Shown piece by piece: positions 47,946 to 57,512 of a DNA stretch of 64,000 nucleotides. The DNA lies in contig CM055093.1 in assembly GCA_029204225.1 (NCBI GenBank), forward strand, positions 31,569,777 to 31,633,776, in the 5' to 3' direction. Made by a program: the position numbers and the translations under genes. The stretch comes from Diphasiastrum complanatum (taxonomy: Eukaryota > Streptophyta > Lycopodiopsida > Lycopodiales > Lycopodiaceae). Below the pieces are notes generated by a model that saw only the letters and a list, made by a program, of their open reading frames with translations, searched no databases and was not told the origin of the DNA. Position 1 is the first letter of the stretch; every line of letters begins with the position of its first letter.

Positions 47946-48204
47946 GTGGATAGTAAGTCTAGGTAATAGTAGCAACTATCAGTGACTTAGGTATGAAAAT
48001 CTGATGCAACTTACAGAACAAAAAAACTGTTATTCTATCAGCTAATAGAATTAGATTTTGTGGGAAGCTTATCAAGCTATAAAAAATAGCTCTAAGATAA
48101 AGTCGCTTAAGGAATCAGATCTATTTTGATACCATGCTAGGCTGGTATCAGATAAAATGATCAGAAAAGAGTAATTACTGCTCTGATACCATGTTGGAAA
48201 CATG

Positions 48205-51164
48205 GTGCGCTTTTACAATCGTCCTTGAGGGATGCGCAACTAGCATCACTATAGGAAAGCATCTTGAAGCCTGCATCACGACAATAATACAAGCCATAAT
48301 CTCTCGTTAATTGAAGATATTGCAAGATTTTTTTTGCAATCTTCCAGTGTGTCGAGCCTGGATTCGTGCAGAATTGGCTCATCCTGAACACTGCATAAGC
48401 AATGTCAGGACGTGTGTTGTCGACAAGGTACATCAACGAATCTATCAACTTCTTGTAAGGTATGAGCTACATTTGTTCTCTCTCTTCTGCAGTCCTTGGA
48501 CAATCATCGTTTGTCAGCACCGTTCCTATGCGCATTGGAGTATTCGCTCCTTTGCAATTCAGCATCCCAAAATCCTCTAGGATTTTATGGGTGTATTTGG
48601 ACTGGTGAAGGTACAACTTACCTCCCTCATAGTCCCTTTCAATTTGCAAGCCAAGATAACACCTAGCTTCTCTCAGATCCACGATCTCGAAATGTTTCGA
48701 GATGTCTGTCTTCACTTCAGCAATCAGCCTCTCACTCTTGCAGAGTATCAGAGTGTCATCCACATATACAGCCACAATGATGATCTTTCCATCTGTGACT
48801 CTGACATACACATTCGAATCAGCCAACAATGGCATGAATCCTAATGATTTCAGGGCTTGATCCTTCTTCTTGTACCATTGTCGAGCTGACTGTTTCAGAC
48901 CGTAGATACTTCTATGCATTCTGCATGCATAATCAGGAAGTGAATTCGAGACATATCCTGGGGGTTGATCCATGTAGATCTCTTCATCTAGCTCGCCATG
49001 CAAGAAGGCTGTCTTCTCGTCCAATGTGGTTCATGAGGTCATAAGCGGCTGCATATGCAAATAACAAATGTAGGGACGAACGTTTGACAACAAGAGAGAA
49101 GGTCTTGGAGTAGTCAATACTATATCTTTGAGAAAATCCCTTCACTACCAGTCTTGCCTTGTATTTCGAGAAGTTTCCATCTGGCCCATACTTGAGTTTG
49201 TAAATCCATTTGCATTTGACAGTCTTGCGCTTATGTGGTAATGGCTGCAGCATCCATACTTGGTTCTTCCTTATGGATTCCATCTCTTCATTCATGGATT
49301 GGATATATTTGTCCTTCTCTGGACATTCAATCGCCTCCTCAAAAGTTTGTGGTTCGCCACTGAATCCACAGAACTCTTCTGATGCAGAGGCAGAGCTGCC
49401 TGGCACGTATCTTGTTGGCACTCTTTGTGGTCATGTCGACCTTCTTCGTCTTTGTCTGCTCTGCTAGGTCCGGAGCCATCCTGGTTTACAGGAACTGTAG
49501 CAACAGGCTGCCTCTCGAATCTTTTGTCTTCTGATTCGGCACTTGAATGCGGAGCGACTCGAAGATCATCGTCTTCGTGTTTGTCTCATGCTCCCTCTAT
49601 CGCTGGTGACAAGTCATAATACTGTCTCTCCAGAATTTCATAGCTGACAGGATCGTCATTGGCCATTGTCCTACTCTCACCAAGTCTGACATCTCTCACT
49701 GTTTTCACAGTGTTCGTGTCTAGCATGTAGACTCTATAGTATGACGAATTGTTGTCATAACCTACCAGAAATCCATGTTCAGCTTTCTCATCAAGCTTCT
49801 TTCGAAGCTTATTAGGAATATGTGCATCAGTTGCACAACCAAAGATTCTGCTGTGAGATAGGTTGGGCTTTCTACCCCACCATAATTCGTGTGGTGTCGT
49901 GTGAGGGACACCAGACTTCCCTGTCCTATTTTGGATGTATGCAACTGTAGCTACTGCTTCAGCCCACATTACTCTTGGAGCTTTTGAGTAGGCCATCATG
50001 CATCTAGTAGCCTAGGATCACCTTATGTGTGTCAGATGTTGACGTTGAACACAGATCTGCACAAATGTAGGCTGTTGAACAATTTTTGTTCGATCTCTCT
50101 TTACCCATTTTTGAGCTCTCAAGCTCCTCGACATAGGACGAACTGTTACTGTTCTCCTGTCTATTCTATGCTGATTTGTTCCTCGGGTTCAGACGACAAT
50201 CCATGGCTGCATGACCCTTCTTGTGGCAGTGGATACACTCAATTTTTGGATTGAGCCAACACGTATCAACTGTGTGCCCATCTTGTCTGCATCTCACGCA
50301 AGTCTTCTTTTCTCCACCTTGCTGTTTCAACCTCCCTTTTCTCTTCTAGTTGCCTTTGCTAGTCCTCTCTGCTTGCTGATCACGATCCTGCATTTGATTC
50401 GACTTCCTGTTAGGCTTGAATTGTTTCTTGGATTTTTCTTTGTTGTCGTAGAGGGCCTGGTTAGAACCATCCTTGTGATCAAGGTGTTCTCTAGCCTCAA
50501 CTTCCTCTCGAATCTCGACAATTGCTTTTTCGAGGGTCATGGTAGAAACTTTTGCAAGCAGGGTTCTGGTTGTTTGGAAAGATCTGGGTAAGGCTCTCAA
50601 CAGGTAAGTGAGCTGCTTCTCTGCTGACACTATGTTCTCTGCTCTAGAGTTGTGTAGTGACAGGAATAGATTCTTCATCTTCCTTACAAAAGAAGTGAGA
50701 TCTTTGTCGTCCCACTGCAGGTTCGTCAACTGATCTTCCAGCATCATTATTTGACTTCTTGATTTCATTTGAAATCTCGTGAGCAGTGTATCCCACATCT
50801 CCTTAGCTTTGGAGAGTGTGAGACTATCTTCGATGGATGACGATAGCAAGGCTACTGCCTTGTCATTTTTCTCCCTCCATTCGCGTAGCTCTTTGTCTGA
50901 TGTCGTAGGCATCTCTTCTGTGCCATCCACCCAGGGGAATAAACTTTCACCCTTGAGTATCAATGATGTCTTAACTTTTCAGACTAGAAAGTTAGATCTT
51001 GAAGAATCAAGAACTGTACAGATCTTGCTCTGTATGCTGCTGATTGAAGCCATTGCTTCTGAAGTGCGTTCTCTTGTTGATGGTTGTTTGTTTGAATGCT
51101 TGGCCTCCTGGATATGATAGGCCTTTGGCTAGGTCAGATTATGACAATGTAGGCTCTGATACCA
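48205..51164 (-). pseudogene. Copia element 7 gag-pol, large middle deletion
   Basis: Minus strand from the right: primer-site complement GGCTCTGATACCA (51,152-51,164), gag from ATG 51,053 with a stop in place of the Trp of NFLVWK, and open gag at 50,346-50,963 (LLRALPRSFQTTRTLL). Two zinc knuckles follow (CVRCRQDGHTVDTC and CIHCHKKGHAAMDC, 50,200-50,310). Protease and most of integrase are deleted. The integrase C-terminus (VAYIQNRTGKSGVPHTTPHE, RIFGCATDAHIPNKLRKKLD) is at 49,586-49,999. Reverse transcriptase (KCKWIYKLKYGPDG, KTAFLHGELDEEIYMDQPPG, YVDDTLIL) is at 48,467-49,421. RNase H stops at SDASCASLKDDCKS, where the Copia 6 LTR end begins. Confidence 0.88.
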
Positions 51165-51165
51165 C

Positions 51166-51511
51166 TGATGACAATCGCGAACGCAAAAAACACAAACAAT
51201 TCGATTCAGATGGATTTCAGATATGATTGTTGGTCACTGCCAACTGTATCAATCCTACAGTCCTCCAGAATACAAGACAAAGTGAGCTCCTCACCAAGCA
51301 AGTAATGGCCAAAGCTTGACATTACAAAGTTCTAAGGCTACAACGATAGTATTGTCAGTTCCTTCACCCTCCCACCAAGCCCTTCATCATGTTTTCCTAC
51401 CGTCACCAGCCCATCCGGCCAAATCTATTTTTACCACCAATTTGATGATGAGTCCACCCCCTTTGGAGACTGATACTGTTGATCTACGTTTTTGATTAAC
51501 AGCATTCAACA
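51166..51511 (-). repeat. Probable 5' LTR of Copia 7
   Basis: It starts 2 nt beyond the primer site. In minus orientation it would begin TGTTGAATGCTG and end GATTGTCATCA. There is no partner LTR in the window, so the outer boundary is a guess from TG/CA termini. Confidence 0.4.
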
Positions 51512-53650
51512 AAACTCAAACCAAGGTGCAAAATTAAATGAACAAGTGAATCAGACACTGAATAGCAGCAGACTAATTTACATTCAAAATTAGACAAGAT
51601 AAGAGTGATATGTGCGCAATGGCTACAAAAATCAGATCCACGCAGTGCGTTGGCATGAGAGAAATATAATTCTCCCACGAGTAATGTCTCGCTTACTAGC
51701 GGACTTGTGGATCTATAGATCCTATGCAGAATTGTCTCTCACACAGACAGACGCATATTCTGTTTGTGTGTCTTGCTTACTAGCATTAGACTTCATGTGT
51801 ATTTATCATGTATCATCCAGAAAGTATATAGTCCCCTCGTGTAACTTTCAGATTAGAGTATTAAACATCTACAGCTAATCACAAATTACAAGAGTGGCAG
51901 ATTAGCCATGACCTAGAGTGTATCTGCTGATGTCATGCTATCAAATTAGATATCTGTACTTCTAGGTACTTGCATGATCTTGCTGGTCCTTTTTGGAGCG
52001 TGAGGGCAGAAAAAGGTGTCGCAATGATTTTCGTGTCGCTTCGAGTCGTTTGACTTTCTCATTGTTTGACTTTCTCCTGTTGTACCGCAAAAAATTCTCT
52101 TTTGCAAATTTTTCGTGTTCGTGTCTTTTCGTCAGGGTATTCGCTAACATTTTTGCTTCGTGTCTTTTGACTTTTGCGTTCGCGAACATTTTCGTCAGGC
52201 AGAGGGCTGAAAGCTAGCAAAGCTTTGGTAATAGAAATGTTTTGTTTTTTCAAATGGTGGACGATGACGGAACACGGTTGATTAGTTGATTTCATAACTA
52301 AAATTTGTAATGCAAGAATTGAAAAAGAAAAAATTGTAAAGCTTAACGCCAGAAATGTGCTTAGTGGTGATGATTTGGAGAATCTAATTGTTAAGTGTTT
52401 GGATCACATGAGGATGATCATTGCTTATGACCTTTAAAAGAAGATGAAGTCAACATAATTGTTATTGAGAATATTTAAAACATGAATGATATAGTCGCTA
52501 AGGGCTAATGAACCCTTTACATTTTGAATCCAAGTTGAAAGACAATCAATCATACAATTATGATATGGAGTATTCAACATAGAAAATATTCGTAAAAAAT
52601 TGTCATCTCCTTGGGAGTTAAAGTGTCTAAAAAAAACGTTAATAGAATCTCAAATCAAATGAATATGAGTTTCTTCTTGCTTTGTCTTTCATCCACGTAA
52701 TATGCGTGAACTCAAATTTTACAAGATCGGACAATGGAGATTGAGTTTGGGAATTATCTATTGTAATATTGTGCCCTTGTTTTTCTTTGCAATTTGATTG
52801 TCATTTGGTTTCCCCAAGAATGCAAAGTCCTTTGGATGAAACTTGAAAAAGACAAAGCCCTCTTGGATGTATCTGAAAATACAAAGCCCTCTTGGATGGA
52901 ATCCAAGCATAATTTCTAAAAAGTTTTTTGTGACACACTAAGCTTGATAATTTGAGTGTTTTGGCATATTGTGAAAATTACAACTTGAGGAGTCTTGTTG
53001 CTATTGTGGCTAGGTGAGAGGAGTCTTGAATAAATTTGTTATTATATGGAGGATGAGTCTAATTTATTTCGATCATATGTCCTTGAATGCACATTATCTA
53101 GCTCACAAATGGGTGAAGACCTTTTTTAAAGCCTTCACCCTATGAACAATCTTGGAATCTGAATGAGTAGCTACAATTCCAAAATTTGAAGGGCGTCATT
53201 TTGTTTTAACATTTAGTTCTAAACTTTCATTGAGATTCATTTGAAAAATCTAAAGATGATGCATATACTCTTTGAAACATATTCCTTCGAGATTTTATGA
53301 GTTTAAATACTATGGCGTTAAAATGAGGATTTACTATTTGAACTGCAATTTTTAAGAATGGCCTTCCAAGGACTACTTGTGAAATAGTTTTTTTCTTTGA
53401 AAGGCATGGAGGCTTTCAAGGGGTCTGGGCATTTTGCAAATGAAGTAATTGCAAGTTTCTCTCTGCCTGTGATTCAACAAAAAATATTGCACATGAGGTG
53501 CTATCATTTTCATGCAATGACAGGACTTTCTATAAATAAGGATTGTGGTTTGGTACATGGTTAAAAATCTCACCAGCCATCGATATATTTTTGATAGTTC
53601 CATCAAAATACACTTTGCTGCCCTCTAATTATATGTTTATTTGTAGCATA
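51512..53650. other. Intergenic, nothing recognised
   Basis: No gene. Around 52,020-52,200 the words TTCGTGTCTTTT, TTTGACTTTC and CGAACATTTTCGTCAGG recur irregularly, suggesting a decayed LTR or tandem repeat. Confidence 0.35.
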
Positions 53651-53840
53651 GAAAAATGTTCATGAAGTTGTAAAAGCTAGTTAATTTTTATGTTTTCGGG
53701 AGCCAACTCAACTAGGGCTCCAAATATTTTTTTACTTCTTTTAAAAGTCTTTTAAAAAAATCACATTGTTTTCAATTTTTGTCCTTTTGCACGCTAGTGT
53801 GTTGAGGTCCTAGCTTTTACAACTTCATTAACATTTTTTC
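53651..53840. repeat. Long hairpin with 30-bp arms
   Basis: Arms lie at 53,651-53,680 and 53,810-53,840. They share ATGTTCATGAAGTTGTAAA and continue AAGCTAG in inverted orientation, with one internal mismatch and a one-base difference at the outer end. The 129-nt loop contains an inner GGAGCC/GGCTCC pair. This could be a MITE or a small-RNA precursor-like foldback. Confidence 0.75.
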
Positions 53841-54137
53841 ATAATCAAAATAAGCATGTAGTTAAACAATAACAAAGTATCATGCGATGATGGACCTATT
53901 TAGAAATTGATTGATTGTCAATTTTTAATCATTTATTGAAGCACAATTCTTGTTCAACAAAAATCATTTAGTAATATAAACATAGTAGCACACCGTGTGC
54001 AAACTTTTTGTTGGATTATGGGCAAAAAAAATTGCCCTAAACACATGACGAGAATCTATTGGGGCGAAAATGCATGTTGGATTGCTTATTGCCTTAACGG
54101 TTACTTGCTTGCAAAATAACTCGATAAAAACTTCCAA
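53841..54137. other. Intergenic, nothing recognised
   Basis: AT-rich with no open frame of note. Confidence 0.35.
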
Positions 54138-54415
54138 GCCAATAATTCAAATTGCCATATCAATAATTCATTAGAGAGTTTGTAGGTTAAGAAATGCACT
54201 AGTTTTAGTTGTAATTCTAAGGTTTATAGGTATCAATCTATTGTTCAAATGATTTCATTCTAAAATTTATAGGTATTAATCTATTATTCTATCAATTTTG
54301 CAAGCCAATAATTCAAATGGCTATAATTACAACGTTTCTAGGATAAGAATTGCACTTTTTTTAGTTGTAATTTGAAAATTTACAAGTATCGATCTATTTT
54401 TCTAAGGATTTCATT
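54138..54415. repeat. Diverged tandem duplication, about 160 and 115 bp
   Basis: Both copies start AAGCCAATAATTCAAAT (54,138 and 54,301), continue with TTTTAGTTGTAATT and end near TTTCATT. The second is shortened. Several internal words (ATAGGTATnAATCTATT) also repeat. Confidence 0.7.
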
Positions 54416-54419
54416 GAAG

Positions 54420-55180
54420 TTTTGTGGGGGGGAAGGCCCTGCCTGAGGGCCTTCCTTGTTGGGAGGGCCCTTGCCCGAGGGCGGGAGCTCGAGGGCAGGC
54501 CCCGACCAGCAAGGAAGGCCCGAGGGCTTCGGGCCTTCCCCTACGTAATGCCATTGTGCGAAGGTTTTTTTTTTTTTTCGATTTTTTGACCGTAAGGTAC
54601 GGCCGTACGGCCATACACGTGGACCAGTTTTTTTTTTTTTTTGATGTTTTGCCGTTTTTTTTTTTCGCAAATTTTTTTACTTTTGTGGTGGAATGTGGAT
54701 GTGGACAGCCAATGACGGGCTGCCACATAGCACATGCACATTCTACCGGAGAGAGGAGAGAGAACGTGCATTCCACCGGAGAGAGGAGAGAGAACGTGCA
54801 TTCCATCGAAGAGAGAATGTGCATTCCACCGGAGAGAGGAGAGAGAAAGTGAATTCCACCGGAGAGAGGAGAGAGAACGTGCATTCCATCGGAGAGAGAA
54901 TGTACATTCCACCGGAGAGAGGAGAGAGAAAGTGAATTCCATCGGAGAGAGAAGAGAGAATGACAGATTCCTAGGAAAGATAAAATTGGATGAACATTAT
55001 GCTCCTGAAAGTGGTCCCAAAATACAAAGGACACCTGAGCACAAGGCATTACGTATAGAGAAAAGCTCCCATCCGAGGGCCTTCCCCTATTTAAGGCTTT
55101 TTCACGCCCTCAGGCCAAAGCCTTAAATCGAGGAAGGCCCAAGAGGGGGCTTCCCCGGTGTAAAGCTCTTTAAAAAAATT
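54420..55180. mobile_element. GC-rich probable non-autonomous DNA element
   Basis: A sharp rise in G+C marks both ends. The left end (54,425-54,540) holds GGGGGGAAGGCCCTGCC and several GAGGGCCTTCC/GGAAGGCCC inverted words. The right end (55,065-55,165) has GAGGGCCTTCCCC, GGAAGGCCC and GGGGCTTCCCC. The middle has palindromic GGCCGTACGGCC and T runs, then the minisatellite. No coding sequence is credible. A transposon with subterminal inverted repeats fits, but no target duplication was found. Confidence 0.4.
54741..54965. repeat. Minisatellite with 83-bp higher-order unit (30+30+23)
   Basis: Units start TTCCACCGGAGAGAGGAGAG and end in GTGCA or GTGAA. Unit boundaries are 54,741, 54,771, 54,801 (short, 23 bp), 54,824, 54,854, 54,884 (short), 54,907 and 54,937. 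The 30-30-23 pattern repeats with an exact 83-bp period. Open frames through it on both strands are a consequence of the low stop-codon content of the unit. Confidence 0.92.
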
Positions 55181-55238
55181 TACCCCGTTGTGTAACTTTC
55201 CAAAAGTTACCAAAGGTAGTTTCTACTCTTCTTCCCCT

Positions 55239-55354
55239 CATTTTCTATTCTTCACCCAACGGGGTTGGCTCAACTGGTTAGCTTGGCATCCAAAGTTTCT
55301 TTGGTCCCATGTTCGAGCCTCCCCTTGGAAACCAAGAAGCATTTTCTATTCTTC
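55239..55354 (+). mobile_element. tRNA-like mini-SINE, copy 2, with 15-bp target duplication
   Basis: The body is 55,254-55,339 (86 bp), flanked by perfect CATTTTCTATTCTTC repeats at 55,239-55,253 and 55,340-55,354. The A box TGGCTCAACTGG is at 55,266 and the B box (TGTTCGAGCC, first base off consensus) at about 55,110 past the 55 kb mark's first hundred, that is 55,310. It is the same unit as 31,034-31,123 in the opposite orientation. Between the boxes, CCAAAG-TTT-CTTTGG forms its own stem, so the anticodon arm is not that of a working tRNA. The tail is ACCAAGAAG, without poly(A). Confidence 0.88.
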
Positions 55355-56360
55355 TCCGTCGTGTTTTCATGTACACTTTGATCGGGCGACTGAGCAAGGG
55401 ATGAATAAGGAAAAGCTAACGACTGCAATCATTGCAATCATTTCAGCTTGCAGCTTTTGTGAACTCAGAATTTTCAGCTTATGTGAACGAGCTACGGGGC
55501 TGCCTAACAATCAATAACTCCTCAAAAGGACAACGCACCTGAGTCGCGATTGATTCAATCTGATAAAATTAGCGTAGAAAGTGATTGGGTAAAGAGAAGC
55601 TGGTGAAGCGTTTTGCAGCACCTCTACCAATCAGGTAGCTGAAGACAATGGAGGGCAGAAGCCAATGTGTGTGTATCCAGAGGCAACTGGAGCCGATCCT
55701 CCAGAACGATGGGGTCATTGGCTTGCTTTTTGGAGTCTACGACTGCACCTTAATCAGTAGTTTTCTCGAGGGAACTCTCTACAACTGCAGCTTGATCAAT
55801 AGTTATTATGAGAGAACTCTCTGCAGCTTGATCAATCGTTTTTTGGACGCAGTTCACAAATTTTTTTAAAGTGCTTTGCGAGTTTGTTTATATGCTTTGC
55901 TTAAAAGCATTTTAACCTGCATCGAGAACCATGACTATGACATGTGGTGACTCAAGAGCATCGTAGCTAGCTAACATACCCATGTTAGCACCATCGCGTG
56001 TATTGTTGGCTTTTAACTCTTTCTAGTAGGGTATGGCTAGGAGGTTCAAACGTTCAAACCCATTGGAAGTGGCAAAACCGAGGTGGGAAGGAAGAAGCTC
56101 TTACAAATAGGGTAATGCTACGTAGGGAGGTGATGGGGCTTGGAAGCACATACTTGCCTTAACCACATATTTCTTTATTTTATCTTTCCCCTTAGCATTT
56201 TTTTTTCATTTTACTCCCGATAGCTTGAATGGGTGGCTGAGGGGCCAAAATGCTAAACGTTCCTCCAAGATGTGACTACAAGGGGTTTGATAGTTATTGG
56301 AATGGAAGAATCGTATGTTGACCCATGTTATAGGGAAATTACATAATAGGTGTTGTTAGA
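55355..56360. other. Intergenic with a short degenerate tandem repeat
   Basis: No gene supported. At 55,745-55,850 three imperfect copies of a 36-42 bp unit (CAGCTTGATCAATnGTT and GAGAACTCTCT) create a 73-codon open frame, which I do not consider a gene. Confidence 0.4.
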
Positions 56361-56770
56361 TTGACATTTCCTAGAAGTAGGAGAATGATATGAAAGTGAT
56401 TTTGGTTTTGTGGGGGCGAAAGGGGAGAGAAGTTAGAAAGATGGCATTGTAACTTGTGAGGTTGACATTTCCTAAAAGTGGGCGAATGATATGAAAGCGA
56501 TTTTGGTTTTGGGGGGGCGAAGGTGGAGGGAAGTCACAAAGAGGGCGGTATAACTTGTAAGGTTGACATTTCTTAGAAGTGGGAGAATGATATGAAAGTG
56601 ATTCCATTTTTTGAAGGGGTTGAGGTGGAGTCGGGTCTTGGGGGTCTAAGGTGGAGGGAAGTCACAAAGAGGGCGTTATAACTTGTAAGGTTGACATTTC
56701 CTAGAAGTGGGAGAATGATATGAAAGTGATTCCAGGTTTTGAAGGGGTTGAGGGGGAGGGAAGTTACAAA
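56361..56770. repeat. Tandem repeat, about 100-bp unit, four copies
   Basis: Copies start TTGACATTTCCTAGAAG at about 56,361, 56,461, 56,562 and 56,690, each followed by GAATGATATGAAAGTGATT and a G-rich GGTGGAGGGAAGTCACAAA block. The third copy carries about 28 extra bases. It ends 740 bp before the receptor-kinase start. Confidence 0.9.
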
Positions 56771-57512
56771 TAGATAGTGTTGGAGCATGAGACAAGTTTC
56801 AATACATGAAATTGGTCCTCATTATTTGGTCAAGAGTCAAAACCGAGGAAATGGAAAGGAGCTGTCAAACTATAACTTGTTCTGTTCTATGTTTTTCCCG
56901 GTATGTCCTCTTTTTGTGCACGTATCCTTAATTTGTTTTATTTCTTGTATCTCCTCTACTTTGTTTCTATTTCTTGTATCACCCACATCTTGTTTCTACC
57001 CACATTTTTTTCTTCAAAGAATCATCCACACTTTAGATCAGAATCATTGAGATAGATTGGTTCCCTGTAACATAGTAATCGAATTCAGATCGAGAACACA
57101 GCCGAAATTGCGTGTAGTTTGTTATCTTGCACAGGTTCTCTGTAATTGGGTGGACATTAAAACAAAAAAAAGTGTCAAAGGATTGAAGATTAGGCACTAC
57201 CACAGATTCACTCCTCTCTGCCTTGAACCAGCTGAAGTAGCTCAATGCTAGTGTCAGATAAGGAGGCGAGGCATCACTTGCTTCGATTTTGCAATATTTG
57301 AAAACCAAAAAAGGCAGGTACAAAATATGAATTCAAATGATTATTCCCATAGCAAGGTGAACATGTAGTGTCTGATCCTCTGAACAGACTGCAAGCATTT
57401 ACTCTAAAGGCTTGCTTTCTGCCTGCTTTAAAGAAACAAGCTTTTTCGTTTTCAATGGGAGTTGCCGCTTAGCCTGTATTTTGACGGAAGAGTGCGTGCG
57501 GAAGATGCAGCT
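56771..57512 (+). promoter_or_regulatory. Upstream region of the receptor pseudokinase, with two tiny uORFs
   Basis: No other gene intervenes. Two upstream ATGs are visible close to the main start: 57,455-57,472 (five codons and TAG) and 57,505-57,516 (ATGCAGCTATGA), whose stop overlaps the main ATG in the pattern ATGA. Whether they are in the transcript depends on the unknown cap site. Confidence 0.45.

Larger units (their letters stand above)
45369..48192 (-). mobile_element. Copia element 6, internally deleted
   Basis: Minus strand, from the right: primer-site complement (GCTCTGATACCA, about 48,179-48,190), leader, gag (ATG at 47,945), protease, integrase, and a reverse transcriptase missing its catalytic core. 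It ends near the palindrome array. Only the last dozen or so bases of the 5' LTR (up to CCAACA in minus orientation) are left before Copia 7 begins. The leader has a second, opposite TGGTATCAG near 48,135 that pairs with GATACC at 48,128. Confidence 0.82.

Noticed and set aside
54411-55126. Several overlapping frames of 80-212 codons on both strands
   Set aside because: The minisatellite unit is poor in stop codons in most frames; the translations are repetitive and match no protein family.
55254-55339. Functional tRNA gene
   Set aside because: A and B boxes are present, but the anticodon arm cannot fold normally, and the unit is flanked by target duplications and occurs elsewhere as an insertion.
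55648-55869. 73-codon plus-strand frame starting with ATG
   Set aside because: It is produced by three imperfect copies of a 36-42 bp repeat and has no family resemblance or splice support.
57462-57512. Extending the receptor pseudokinase start upstream to 57,462
   Set aside because: That codon is TTG; the first in-frame ATG is 57,513 and is followed at once by a good signal peptide.
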